DNA of 64,000 bases, taken from the NCBI RefSeq assembly GCF_041504345.1, contig NZ_CP167894.1:248001-312000 (forward strand), written 5' to 3'. The translations under genes were made by a program, and so were the position numbers. Shown here piece after piece: positions 36,741 to 46,220 of this stretch. Source of the stretch: Vibrio sp. BS-M-Sm-2 (GTDB taxonomy: Bacteria > Pseudomonadota > Gammaproteobacteria > Enterobacterales > Vibrionaceae). Each line of letters starts with the position of its first letter. Positions within the stretch are counted from its first letter, which is position 1. The notes under the pieces were generated by a model. That model worked only from the letters and a program-made list of their open reading frames with translations, was not told where the DNA came from and made no database searches.

Positions 36741-38813
36741 TTACTCGCTATCTTTTGCGTAGATAGCTTTGAACGCTGTCGGGTTTTGCCAAACAGTCCC
36801 TTCCCCAAAAGGCTTGAATGAGTATGTCACTTTGCAATCCTCATACAGATCTAACCCATGTTCAGGGCCAAATAACTCGCTGTAGAAGTCTTCTGTTCTT
36901 TGCAAAAATTGTAGACTCTCATCTTGTTTCAAACTGTCACCAAGGACTAAACGAATCTTGCTCCAATCTTCATAAAAATACTCTTCCAATAGTGGGATTA
37001 TCTTGTTCTTAAATGCTGTCTGTAGCTCGATAAACGCTTTGCCTTCATCAATCTCACTGAAAACAGGGAACAAGAAAGCATGACCAAGCGTATGCTCTCG
37101 GTCATAGAGAACTTCAATTCGCTTGTTAAGTGTTTCGAGCAATTTAGATAAATTGATGCCCTTAACTTCTTTATCAGCAAAAAGCGCGGGGTTTGGCATC
37201 ATCTCTTTAAAGTCAAAACGACGACGTAATGCTGTGTCCATCATAGCCAATGAACGGTCCGCCGTGTTCATAGTGCCGATGATATATAGGTTATCTGGCA
37301 CTGAGAAACTATCACCAGAATAAGGTAGGGTGACTTCTAGCGGCTCCTGCGCACCTTTGCGCTTAGAAGGCTCAATCAAAGTAATCAGTTCACCAAAAAT
37401 TTTTGAGATATTCCCTCGATTGATCTCATCAATAACTAACACATAGTTTTGGCGTTTAATCGCAGGCTGTTGCTCGATATCCACTAGTCCCTTTAAGTAA
37501 CGAACCAGTGGGTTATAGTAAACACCAAGACCTGTTGAGTATTCCCTTGAGCCCTCAAAGATCTGCTTTAGCGTATTGATGCTAAGAGTGTGATCTTTCT
37601 TACCGTTACTTTTCTCAAAGAAAATGCGCTTTTCATTGAAATCAACAACATGAAAAGAGGTTTGTGACATGTTAATTTCAAGACTGTCTACTTCTGCAAG
37701 CTTTGCTGCGAAAGCTTGCCAACATACCTCAAAGTTGTGGCCTTGTGATGCTGGTTTTTCAGTACTGTGTTTTTCTGCTTCCTTGCAGATTTTCCGGAAC
37801 ACTCCTTTCTCGACATCATAAGAGATATCACCACCCTCAGAGTTTGCTTTTAACCCTTCAACAAACTCTTCATAGCCATAGCTTTGATGAAAAGTAACAA
37901 AGCGAATTTGACCAGTTCTTGTGAGCTCTTTGTATTTTTCCACCAACTTTGTTCGTTGTTCTTCTGATGCGCCACCAGCTTGTTCGCTAATATTAAGGTT
38001 GGCATAAAACTCAGGTTCTGCAGCTTGAACCGCTGCTTCAATAGTGTGATAGGTTTTGCCTGTCCCTGGTGGTCCGTATAAGATTTGATTAAGAGGCATA
38101 AGCACAAGATCTCTAGGTTCTTTTGAACATTGCTCTATCTGAGGTAATTCAGCTAAGTCCATTAGACTGGTTAAATAATATGGGCGCAGTATGTTTTCCT
38201 GAAACAATTCTAACTCCGCTTTTTGATGTGGAACTTTCCCCAGTGTATTGTTATAACTAGGAGCCCATCCATTACCTAAGCCTGAATACCGCACCAATTT
38301 AGGCAACCACTTTATCACCACGTATTTTCTAAGTTGCCACCCAGCCCCCAATGGACAACCAGGATCGCTAACTATATCACTTGCAACTCTAACTAATCCT
38401 TTAACATCCCCACTCCGACAAAGGCTGACAATATCTCCGACTTTCACCTCTCGAACAAACTTCAAGCCTTGGCTTTTTTTTGTGCTCTCGTGTACCGTAA
38501 TATACTGGTTCTTATCTAACCAATCTGAATTTGCTGAAGAAATCTCACCAACTCCATGGGAAACTTTCCAAATACTAGGGATAGCTTTTAGTGGGTCTTT
38601 GTTAACCAGTTCATATCCGTGCTTTTCAAAAAACCTCTCAGCGTCAGAGGTATGACACTTACTGTGGTGAACATCAAAAATCACACTGTAGAGTCTTTTT
38701 GCTGGATACAAATTGCCTTCAATTTCAACAAAGTGATGAAAGTCCTTTTCGTAATAACCATCTTGCTTCAACCGAGTTACGGCATCCTCAACTGACCGCT
38801 TTGAAACGTCCAT
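36741..38813 (-). CDS. mcrB: McrB, AAA+ GTPase with long N-terminal DNA-reader region
   Basis: 690 residues, well above the 459 of E. coli McrB. The C-terminal half is a McrB AAA+ domain: Walker A GPPGTGKT (247-254), the McrB signature with IDEINRGNISKIFGELITL, the sensor block MNTADRSLAMMDTALRRRFDF, and helix-bundle tail. The first 230 residues differ from E. coli: a winged-helix-like start (about 1-70) and a region at about 80-200 (KVGDIVSLCRSGDVKGLVRV) that resembles EVE/PUA-type modified-base readers. That fits specificity for a different modified DNA. The domain identity is inferred from pattern only. Confidence 0.92.
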   Translation of the reverse strand: MDVSKRSVEDAVTRLKQDGYYEKDFHHFVEIEGNLYPAKRLYSVIFDVHHSKCHTSDAERFFEKHGYELVNKDPLKAIPSIWKVSHGVGEISSANSDWLDKNQYITVHESTKKSQGLKFVREVKVGDIVSLCRSGDVKGLVRVASDIVSDPGCPLGAGWQLRKYVVIKWLPKLVRYSGLGNGWAPSYNNTLGKVPHQKAELELFQENILRPYYLTSLMDLAELPQIEQCSKEPRDLVLMPLNQILYGPPGTGKTYHTIEAAVQAAEPEFYANLNISEQAGGASEEQRTKLVEKYKELTRTGQIRFVTFHQSYGYEEFVEGLKANSEGGDISYDVEKGVFRKICKEAEKHSTEKPASQGHNFEVCWQAFAAKLAEVDSLEINMSQTSFHVVDFNEKRIFFEKSNGKKDHTLSINTLKQIFEGSREYSTGLGVYYNPLVRYLKGLVDIEQQPAIKRQNYVLVIDEINRGNISKIFGELITLIEPSKRKGAQEPLEVTLPYSGDSFSVPDNLYIIGTMNTADRSLAMMDTALRRRFDFKEMMPNPALFADKEVKGINLSKLLETLNKRIEVLYDREHTLGHAFLFPVFSEIDEGKAFIELQTAFKNKIIPLLEEYFYEDWSKIRLVLGDSLKQDESLQFLQRTEDFYSELFGPEHGLDLYEDCKVTYSFKPFGEGTVWQNPTAFKAIYAKDSE

Positions 38814-38908
38814 ACCTAGCCTCTTTCCTTACTATTATTCTTGCTTTGTCCTGTTCTAACAGGATTTTGATAAACACAACTATAGTTTTGATTGAATGAT
38901 TGCTGCCT

Positions 38909-40690
38909 TTATAGGCATTGTGCTCCTGCACTTAAGAAATATTCGTAAGTTTCGTCGAACAGTGCCTCTTGAGGGAAATAAAACACTACGCCATCTCTAC
39001 CTCTTGTCATCAGTACCCGGTAACTATTAAGCTTAATTTGAAAAGGGTTTTGAACATTTCTATTGCCTTTATGAAGAACCCAGCCACTGCCATTGTAGAG
39101 AAAGTCTTTCGCCCAGATTAGCACTGGCATATCAAGCTCTAACCCCTGGCAATCAAACTCACTAATTGTGCGCTGGAAACTACAACACGATGTCGAAGAA
39201 CTAACGTCATCATGGAACCATGGGCCCAATGGTTGTTTGTTATACTTGATGTTGTCTGACGAACTTAACAAGCCATACTTCTTGTTGGTGTTTTGATATC
39301 TATTGAGACAGTATCTTTTGGCTTTTTCCAAATCTCTGGTTAGATAGATATTAAAACCGTCTTTAATCGTCTGCTTAGCCAGCGCAACATCCGGCTTATC
39401 ATTCAAAACACCTTCCACCCACTTAGGATATAAACTTGCGCTATGAGCTCGTAAAGACTGATCTAAATTTAGCAATGGGTTTACTCGAACACGATTACTG
39501 CTCATGAATTGAAAATGATGCTCTAACGCTGGTGGGCAAAAAACAATCCAAGGCTCTTCACTACTTTTCAAAGCATCACACCAAAGAGAAATACCCACCT
39601 CTTCACCTACATAAATCTCTTGTCCCTCTCCAACTAGAGCGACATAGTGACAAGGCGTTTTATCTTTATCTTTATCTTTATCTGCGATCCTGATGATGCA
39701 AGAAGGCTCCGACATTTGGTAATTCTTGTTTTTATTTTCGTCCCACATCCTCTGAGCTTCATCAAAAACAACCAAATTAGTATGAGGGGTTGTACGTGGC
39801 TTCATATATTCGCGTTTAAAGTCTTTCAACGCGCGAACAAACGTTTTGTCATCAAGAGCATATTGCAAGACATCTACCAGCGGGCCATTCCCAGATAGAA
39901 ACTGGCCTCTTTTGTTCCGATGTACAAACTCCAAACCCAGCAACGTCTTCCCTGCTCCAGGAACACCAGTAACCAGGGTCAATACACTCGCCCGATTTCT
40001 ATTTCCTTCACTCTCAACCCAAGCAGTTACTTTATCCAACTCATCAAGCGCTTCATATATTCCTGCGCTTTTAGCGCTCTTTAGCTCTTCTATTGGATTG
40101 TTTTGAAATATCTCTACCGCTGCATCTACTAGATTAGGTAATGGTGCATAGGGCGATTCAAGCCACTGTTTTAAATCAGTGTTAGTTGGAGCGCCCGTTA
40201 AGTACTTATCAAGAAAGGCTTTGAGTTTATCGCTAGATAGGATTGAGATATTACTTTCGATATCCGTTAATTTACCGGTGGATTGAGTCAAAACCAAACC
40301 GGCAATCACCTCTAGCTCAGCGCTTTCATGATGGTAATTACAGAGATCTCGATAATAGCCGCACAGCTGATCATAATCCGCTCGCTGATAGCGATCCTTC
40401 ATTTTGAATTCTAAAATGAATAGCTTATTTTCGACAAGAAGCAGAACATCGGGTCTACGCCCTCCTTCCATTGGTAGAGCGTACTCAAAAATAATATAGC
40501 CATCAGATTGGGCACGCTTGGAGAGTTCTTTCTGAAGATGACGAAAGCAATCAACCCAAGCTCGTTTCTGAAGTTCACCGAGCTCCAAGCCAGGGAAGTT
40601 CTCACCAAACTCAGAACACATATTGGCCAACCAGTTTTCTTCTTGTTCTTGAAGAAAAACATCAATCCTATTTGCATAGCAATAAGTCAT
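38909..40690 (-). CDS. PD-(D/E)XK nuclease fused to DUF2075 (Schlafen-like) helicase
   Basis: 593 residues. The N-terminal part has a nuclease-like block: RRPDVLLLVENKLFILEFK, with P-D at 80-81 and E-x-K at 94-96. It is followed by a superfamily 1 ATPase of the DUF2075 type: Walker A GVPGAGKT (242-249), VVFDEAQRMW (Walker B), the EISLWCD-like motif III region, SEFDCQGLELD and the C-terminal SYRVLMTRGRDG arginine finger. A short KDKDKDKDK run near residue 340 comes from four TTTATC repeats. It sits 12 bases after a NUDIX gene. DUF2075 proteins with nuclease fusions are common in defence islands, but the mechanism of this pair is not known to me. Confidence 0.82.
   Translation of the reverse strand: MTYCYANRIDVFLQEQEENWLANMCSEFGENFPGLELGELQKRAWVDCFRHLQKELSKRAQSDGYIIFEYALPMEGGRRPDVLLLVENKLFILEFKMKDRYQRADYDQLCGYYRDLCNYHHESAELEVIAGLVLTQSTGKLTDIESNISILSSDKLKAFLDKYLTGAPTNTDLKQWLESPYAPLPNLVDAAVEIFQNNPIEELKSAKSAGIYEALDELDKVTAWVESEGNRNRASVLTLVTGVPGAGKTLLGLEFVHRNKRGQFLSGNGPLVDVLQYALDDKTFVRALKDFKREYMKPRTTPHTNLVVFDEAQRMWDENKNKNYQMSEPSCIIRIADKDKDKDKTPCHYVALVGEGQEIYVGEEVGISLWCDALKSSEEPWIVFCPPALEHHFQFMSSNRVRVNPLLNLDQSLRAHSASLYPKWVEGVLNDKPDVALAKQTIKDGFNIYLTRDLEKAKRYCLNRYQNTNKKYGLLSSSDNIKYNKQPLGPWFHDDVSSSTSCCSFQRTISEFDCQGLELDMPVLIWAKDFLYNGSGWVLHKGNRNVQNPFQIKLNSYRVLMTRGRDGVVFYFPQEALFDETYEYFLSAGAQCL
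39659..39682. repeat. Four tandem TTTATC repeats inside the DUF2075 gene
   Basis: A perfect 4 x 6 bp microsatellite coding for alternating Asp-Lys. Unit changes would keep the frame and only lengthen a surface loop. Confidence 0.9.
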
Positions 40691-40702
40691 TCACGGTCCT
40701 CT

Positions 40703-41098
40703 TCAGTTTGCTTGCAACTTTGCAACGATGGGAACATCAGCTTCGGCCCAATCTAAAGAAGTTAGCTCATCGAGATTTAACCACAATGCTTCAATATGCT
40801 CAGTAAGTACTATCTTTCGGTTTTCGACAGGACATAAGTAAGCGTGCATCGTGATATGAAAATCAGGGTAAGTATGTTCAACCGTCATGACATAATCTAC
40901 ATGTTCGATATTTAGATGAAGCTCTTCTTTCAACTCTCTTTTAATGGCTTCTTCTCTCTGCTCACCTACTTCCACTTTCCCGCCGGGAAATTCAAACTTC
41001 TCATGGATATAAGCTAACTTTGAAGGACCGCGCTGAACACACAAAGTTTTGCCTTCATGTTGAATAATGGCCGCCACTACTTCTATGTTTTTTACCAA
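40703..41098 (-). CDS. NUDIX hydrolase (MutT-like)
   Basis: 131 residues with a full Nudix box (GGKVEVGEQREEAIKRELKEEL, about residues 36-57). Start and fold look like (deoxy)nucleoside triphosphate pyrophosphohydrolases (CVQRGPSKLAYIHEKFEFPGG). It hydrolyses nucleoside-diphosphate-linked substrates; the true substrate is unknown. It is followed after 12 bases by the DUF2075 helicase-nuclease and preceded by rdrB at 89 bases, so it may belong to either unit. Nucleotide hydrolysis would fit a defence role beside RADAR, which also acts on adenosine nucleotides. Confidence 0.88.
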   Translation of the reverse strand: MVKNIEVVAAIIQHEGKTLCVQRGPSKLAYIHEKFEFPGGKVEVGEQREEAIKRELKEELHLNIEHVDYVMTVEHTYPDFHITMHAYLCPVENRKIVLTEHIEALWLNLDELTSLDWAEADVPIVAKLQAN

Positions 41099-41187
41099 AC
41101 TAACCTCAAATCAATAATCATACGTTTTGAACTCAAACACCATCACATAAGGTAACTTCAACGGCTCACCTGAGTAACCACTAAAAG

Positions 41188-43722
41188 TTAATTCACCCAG
41201 TCCAAATGATTCTCTTCAAACACTTCTACGCCCTTTTGGCGGATGCGGTTAATCCAGTACTCAGCTTTATTTGCTCCCACCCCAAAATGATCAACAGCTG
41301 CTCGTTGTAATACTCTATGCTCATTCTGAATTGATGTTGGCATTAATGCTGAATCATCTGTATTTACACATACTGAAATTGAACCACGCCTTAAACCAAA
41401 CTTGTTAAAACGTTCTCCCGCGTTTAACCAAGATTCAATAGGTGGATTCCAACGATAAATAGGATGTTCATGATAATGTTCAAAGCGCCCTATATATATA
41501 TTTGATGTTGGACAAGCTTCGAATACTATTTCTTGAGATCCGTATTTTTCCATTTGTAAATCTTGAATTGCTTCGTACAACTCTAATTCTGCTGCTGATA
41601 TAGAGTCAAAATATGTCCCATACTTATAGCCAAAAGGCTCAAAACCTTGCTTGGGATTACAATGAATAATTACTGGTTTTTCACGCCTATCAAAAAAGCG
41701 TTCATCTAACTCAGCTAATATGTATTTTTGCCAAAGTGCGAATGCCTTTTGATTACTAGCGTTGCATTGTATTTGGTCAAAATCTATTATCCAATCACGG
41801 AATAAAGGGTTCTTAGCATCTATAACTGGAGGCATGTCAGTAGATAACTTATCAAGGTTTAATGCATAAGGGCAATTTCTCCTCAATTTCCAAGCTTCAT
41901 ATAAACTTCGACATGAATGTTCCTCTTCGTAAAGATAGCCTGACCAGAAATTAATCTTCTCTTGCAGTAAATGCAAAACACCAGTAAATTTCGGAACTTT
42001 TTGAATAACTTCAAGTGATTTCTGAAAGCACCAAACAAGGTTGTCTAAATGTTCACCTATTGTGACATAAGCCGTTTGTTGTCTTTGGGCCCACAAAATA
42101 GGCGATACCCCGAGTGCTAGCCCATGACCGATTCGATCTCCTGACTGATAATCACAGAAATACACAGCTTCATCGATTGCTCTTAATCCAGAGAGCAAGT
42201 GGCTATAATCTTCACCTGCATGAATAGTTAAAAATGGTCTTTGATAACGAGTTGTAAATAGGCTCTGTGATGAGTGTTTAGCTGAACGCAAAACCCGCAA
42301 AGCAGGAGCAAATACTTCAATTGGTAAATCGTTCTCATTACCTGCCACATCATAACCACGTATTGCTTTACGCAAATCAACTTGTAATGATTCATTCTCA
42401 CTTTCAATGCGAAATGCTTTTACCTCGCTATCAGAAAAAGAAACAGAACCATGAAATTGTTGAAGGAGCCTAACTTGATTCTTTATATTACCCCTAAACT
42501 TAGACTGTCTTTTGTCTTCCCTTTTACCGCTTCTGGTAAAATGCAAAACAAAGTGCACCCTTTCTGTTAATGATTCTTTATAGAGGACTTCTAAACTAGC
42601 CTTTAACGCCTTCGGATCTGCCGGAAAGCTATTACTCCCAATAGCAAAATTTGGTGATACTCTAAACTCCCTTACTGTTTCTTTTGATATATCTGATTTA
42701 AAAGCATCAAGACCAACAATATCTTGCGAAGCTAAAGATCTCTGCCTACGGAGTGGAAAACGAAAAGATTCTACAAATTGGCCTAATCCAACCCCCATTA
42801 CAATCATATAATTACGTAAAATATTGCTTATACGAATATAGGTTTCTAAAGCTTTATCTGCTTTGTTACTTAAAGAAATCAAGCCGGTACAGAATAAGAG
42901 CCAACGATTCGCTGATGGAATTAATAAACAATTAGCTTGTGATAAACAATGTTGAGTAAAATTAGCACAATCACCACGTTCAATATATGAAATCGCATCA
43001 CCCTTAAACTCAATATTAATATCAGGCTTTATATGTAGTTCATTTATTCGCGTATAATCATTATCAAAAGCAAAAGCTGCCAAATTATCACCCAATAAAG
43101 CACTCCACTTAGGCAAATCACTCTTTTTATATTTTTCACTTTCAAATAAAGTGCTTTCTGGTCTCCTTGGCCACTTAATTTTACCGTTTACCTCTACTCC
43201 ATATAATGAAAAGCTCAATAAAGATGGACCTGTATGCCCATGCCCACCTTGATGAACATGATTATCAGCAAAACCCTTCTTTCCTTTTGATTGCTGAAGA
43301 GCCGTAGGGCACTGATGATTTTTAATACAAGTTATAATCTCCTGTTCACTAATATCATAATCATGAGCTAAATCACTATAAGCTTTTGCAACAATCCAAC
43401 TAACATCAATTAGAGAGGCTAATTCTAACCACTCTTCAAGATAATTTGACTTAACCTCAAAACGATTACCCTGCCAGATTAAATACTTCTCAACCAATAA
43501 AGATAATAATTTTTTCAAACTAATCTGATCAAGGTTAAATGAAAAAATAAGAGCCGTAACATCTTCATTTCTTAGCATTCTTGATATATACGGTTGATAG
43601 TCAAAAATACTTTTTTCTTGTAATAGTAAACTTTGCTTATCAATACCAGCCTCATTAAATAAAAAACGGTCAGATACAAGTAAGGAAGCGTAAGCGATAC
43701 TTTCATCACTAGCTTTAAGCAT
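41188..43722 (-). CDS. rdrB: RdrB, adenosine deaminase of the RADAR defence system
   Basis: About 844 residues. The ATG at 43722 is favoured over two earlier starts because GAGGG lies five bases upstream. Deaminase motifs are split by a large insertion, as in RdrB: the metal-binding DNHVHQGGHGH (about residues 155-165), then TIHAGEDYSHLLSGLRAID with the HAGE catalytic motif, DRIGHGLALG, and SVCVNTDDSAL near the C-terminus. RdrB forms a large shell that converts ATP/dATP or RNA adenosine to inosine on infection. It overlaps rdrA by a few codons. Confidence 0.92.
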   Translation of the reverse strand: MLKASDESIAYASLLVSDRFLFNEAGIDKQSLLLQEKSIFDYQPYISRMLRNEDVTALIFSFNLDQISLKKLLSLLVEKYLIWQGNRFEVKSNYLEEWLELASLIDVSWIVAKAYSDLAHDYDISEQEIITCIKNHQCPTALQQSKGKKGFADNHVHQGGHGHTGPSLLSFSLYGVEVNGKIKWPRRPESTLFESEKYKKSDLPKWSALLGDNLAAFAFDNDYTRINELHIKPDINIEFKGDAISYIERGDCANFTQHCLSQANCLLIPSANRWLLFCTGLISLSNKADKALETYIRISNILRNYMIVMGVGLGQFVESFRFPLRRQRSLASQDIVGLDAFKSDISKETVREFRVSPNFAIGSNSFPADPKALKASLEVLYKESLTERVHFVLHFTRSGKREDKRQSKFRGNIKNQVRLLQQFHGSVSFSDSEVKAFRIESENESLQVDLRKAIRGYDVAGNENDLPIEVFAPALRVLRSAKHSSQSLFTTRYQRPFLTIHAGEDYSHLLSGLRAIDEAVYFCDYQSGDRIGHGLALGVSPILWAQRQQTAYVTIGEHLDNLVWCFQKSLEVIQKVPKFTGVLHLLQEKINFWSGYLYEEEHSCRSLYEAWKLRRNCPYALNLDKLSTDMPPVIDAKNPLFRDWIIDFDQIQCNASNQKAFALWQKYILAELDERFFDRREKPVIIHCNPKQGFEPFGYKYGTYFDSISAAELELYEAIQDLQMEKYGSQEIVFEACPTSNIYIGRFEHYHEHPIYRWNPPIESWLNAGERFNKFGLRRGSISVCVNTDDSALMPTSIQNEHRVLQRAAVDHFGVGANKAEYWINRIRQKGVEVFEENHLDWVN

Positions 43723-46213
43723 CATCACCCTCTACATATAACTGTATTGCTTTTAATAAGTTAGCGTTTAATTCTTTTGGTTCAACTAATATAGTATTAT
43801 TTGTTATTCTATTGTCTTTAATAAAGGCATCTAATTTGTTTTTATTTTTTCCATCTAATGCGTCTAATCTATTTTTAAGTGTAGATACTTGCTTAAGCTC
43901 TTTAAGTTCAAAATCTTTTCTTAACTTCACCAATTTACCTTCCAACTCTCCTTTCCCCAAAGAAAACTGTGAATGCAAATTACCTTTTGAATTATTTAAC
44001 TTAAATATTGGATGTTCCCATAGAGCATCTATGAACTTTACATTCCATTTACTATCATCCTTTGACTCAGACCTTAACTTCTCTTCATTACGAGTAATTG
44101 TCCGGTCATACTTCTCAAATTCATTATAATCTCGTAATGTATTATAATTATCTGTTTGAGCAACATTAGCATTTATTGCATTACCTTTAATCGATGCTGT
44201 CATTGCTGAGTTAACAAGAATCAATTCAAAACGTCTTGCTAAATCCGTCAAATGCTCGTCGGAGTAATTCTTCTTAGATTTATATAAATTTAGCGCAGAA
44301 AATGTCTTATTAAACATAAATGAAAATATGGATATAAGATCACTTGAATTTATTTCTTCAAATAATTCTCTATTATTTACCTTCCACTCATTAATTTCTC
44401 CTGACAGAATCTTTGCAGAAGAGCGCTTAGAATCACTTTCTTTTTCAACCTCTTCTTCATAGTCGCCATCCTGAATAACTTTAGTTGGATTTGCATTAAA
44501 TATTGAATAAAATGGTCTACGACCAAGAATATTATAAATATCTTTTTCGACATCTACAGACTTATTTACGAACGAAAATAAAATCAATTCAAATGCACGA
44601 CTACAAAATACATATTGGTATGTATTTGATAGTGTTGAATAATAGTCACCATATGTATAAACATCTAGTAATAGATTAGATTTACTTTTACGCTCTTCAG
44701 ACAAGGAGGAATTCGTGTTTTTTATTGCCCCTTGTGTAACATACTTTTTGTCGTCAAAAAACTCATAAGGTGGCATACTTCGTAAAGTATAACTTTTTTC
44801 ATTATATGCACTCTCCAGTATAGATAAATTACCATTTAGTTGAGCTGACACCTGCTTGGGTTGTAATGAAAACATTGAATTTAAAGAATCTTTTTGGGAA
44901 TCAAAAAAACATTTGTTAGCCCAAGGATATCGGTCTTTGCTCATTTGCATTTTAGGGTTAAATGCAATTAGAGATTCAATATTAAAAGAAGAATCCTTAT
45001 CTAAATTATTAAGCGTAAACCATGACATTGCGTTAGTAAAAGAAACACCGTTTTTCTTTTGTGCAGCCCAACTTTGGTAAGCCATCCATACTGGATTAAT
45101 ACTTTCATCACGTAATACTTCAGGATTAATAGAACGTACTAGTTGTGTTAGTTCTCGTGCAGACTCTGGTTCAGGCCAATTATTTATAACCTCTTCATTT
45201 GAACATAAAAAATAAAATCGGTTAAATATTAAATTATAATATTCAACTATTCTTAAACCGCCACTTAAGTGAGGCACAATTCTTAGCTTTGGTATAATTT
45301 GTGTTATCGGCTGCAAACCAATTCGCATTTGATTTGGGAAAACTTTTGTTAAGTAAGATGTAGTCAACTCCTTCGATACATCCTTTCCTTCATCAGTTAA
45401 ACCTTCATTTTTAGATTTACTATCATAAGCATTGCTATCAAAATGGACATTTGTCATTTGTTCATATAAACGCATGTCACCGCTAACAATAGGTATAATA
45501 TATGGACACCCAAGTAAACGACGCACATCATCTACAACTTCAAATGCTCGACCAAGCGCCATATCTACATCATCAATTGGTAGCACCAGAGCTTGGCAAC
45601 CCAATAAATTAATTGCCGACTCTATAAACAAATGGAAATAGTTTTCAATTTGAATACCAGAATTATATTGTAGAATTTTATCAATTCCTGAATGACCATT
45701 AAAGTCATCTTTCTTTCCAAGCGCATCTGCTAATTTTTTTAGTGAGTTATAGAAATGCGACTTTTCTTGCTCACTAACAGAACTTACACCATGGCATCCA
45801 CTTGAACGTTTAATCTTTTTTTCAACTACATAATAAATTTGAGCGATTATTACGTTAGAAAAATGATCGTTATTTACAAGCATTGTTGGGTCAATTACGT
45901 TTAGAAATTTAAGTTCTTCTTCCTGTATATTTTCTTTTTTACAAGATTTTTTCCACAACTTCTCACAATTCCTCAAAAACACAGTTTTCCCGGTACCTCT
46001 CTGACCAGAAACAAGAATTGCATTGTGAGATAACCATGTTTTGTTATTATCTTTCTTTCTATTCTCTTTATACTCTTTAGCTTCTCGCAATGTAATTTCA
46101 AGTTTATTAATTAAACTTTCTTGCGCCTCACACTGCCAAAATTCACCACTGGAATCTGAATAATCATCTAGATATTCAGCTTTTATGTAATTTAATTTTA
46201 ATATACCTGTCAT
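43715..46213 (-). CDS. rdrA: RdrA, ATPase of the RADAR defence system
   Basis: 832 residues. A P-loop NTPase with Walker A SGQRGTGKTVF (about 69-79) and Walker B VLPIDDVDMAL near residue 215, followed by a long C-terminal helical region; this matches RdrA of RADAR by architecture and by its partner. RdrA forms a ring that docks on the RdrB shell and senses infection. The gene is strikingly AT-rich compared with hsdR upstream, suggesting a different origin. Its start is 7 bases after the four-TM gene, and its 3' end overlaps rdrB. Confidence 0.9.
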   Translation of the reverse strand: MTGILKLNYIKAEYLDDYSDSSGEFWQCEAQESLINKLEITLREAKEYKENRKKDNNKTWLSHNAILVSGQRGTGKTVFLRNCEKLWKKSCKKENIQEEELKFLNVIDPTMLVNNDHFSNVIIAQIYYVVEKKIKRSSGCHGVSSVSEQEKSHFYNSLKKLADALGKKDDFNGHSGIDKILQYNSGIQIENYFHLFIESAINLLGCQALVLPIDDVDMALGRAFEVVDDVRRLLGCPYIIPIVSGDMRLYEQMTNVHFDSNAYDSKSKNEGLTDEGKDVSKELTTSYLTKVFPNQMRIGLQPITQIIPKLRIVPHLSGGLRIVEYYNLIFNRFYFLCSNEEVINNWPEPESARELTQLVRSINPEVLRDESINPVWMAYQSWAAQKKNGVSFTNAMSWFTLNNLDKDSSFNIESLIAFNPKMQMSKDRYPWANKCFFDSQKDSLNSMFSLQPKQVSAQLNGNLSILESAYNEKSYTLRSMPPYEFFDDKKYVTQGAIKNTNSSLSEERKSKSNLLLDVYTYGDYYSTLSNTYQYVFCSRAFELILFSFVNKSVDVEKDIYNILGRRPFYSIFNANPTKVIQDGDYEEEVEKESDSKRSSAKILSGEINEWKVNNRELFEEINSSDLISIFSFMFNKTFSALNLYKSKKNYSDEHLTDLARRFELILVNSAMTASIKGNAINANVAQTDNYNTLRDYNEFEKYDRTITRNEEKLRSESKDDSKWNVKFIDALWEHPIFKLNNSKGNLHSQFSLGKGELEGKLVKLRKDFELKELKQVSTLKNRLDALDGKNKNKLDAFIKDNRITNNTILVEPKELNANLLKAIQLYVEGDDA

Positions 46214-46220
46214 AACTAGC

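Noticed and set aside
40411..40756. Frames on both strands over the 5' end of the DUF2075 gene.
   Set aside because: They are shadows of the real coding frame, which carries the PD-(D/E)XK motif.
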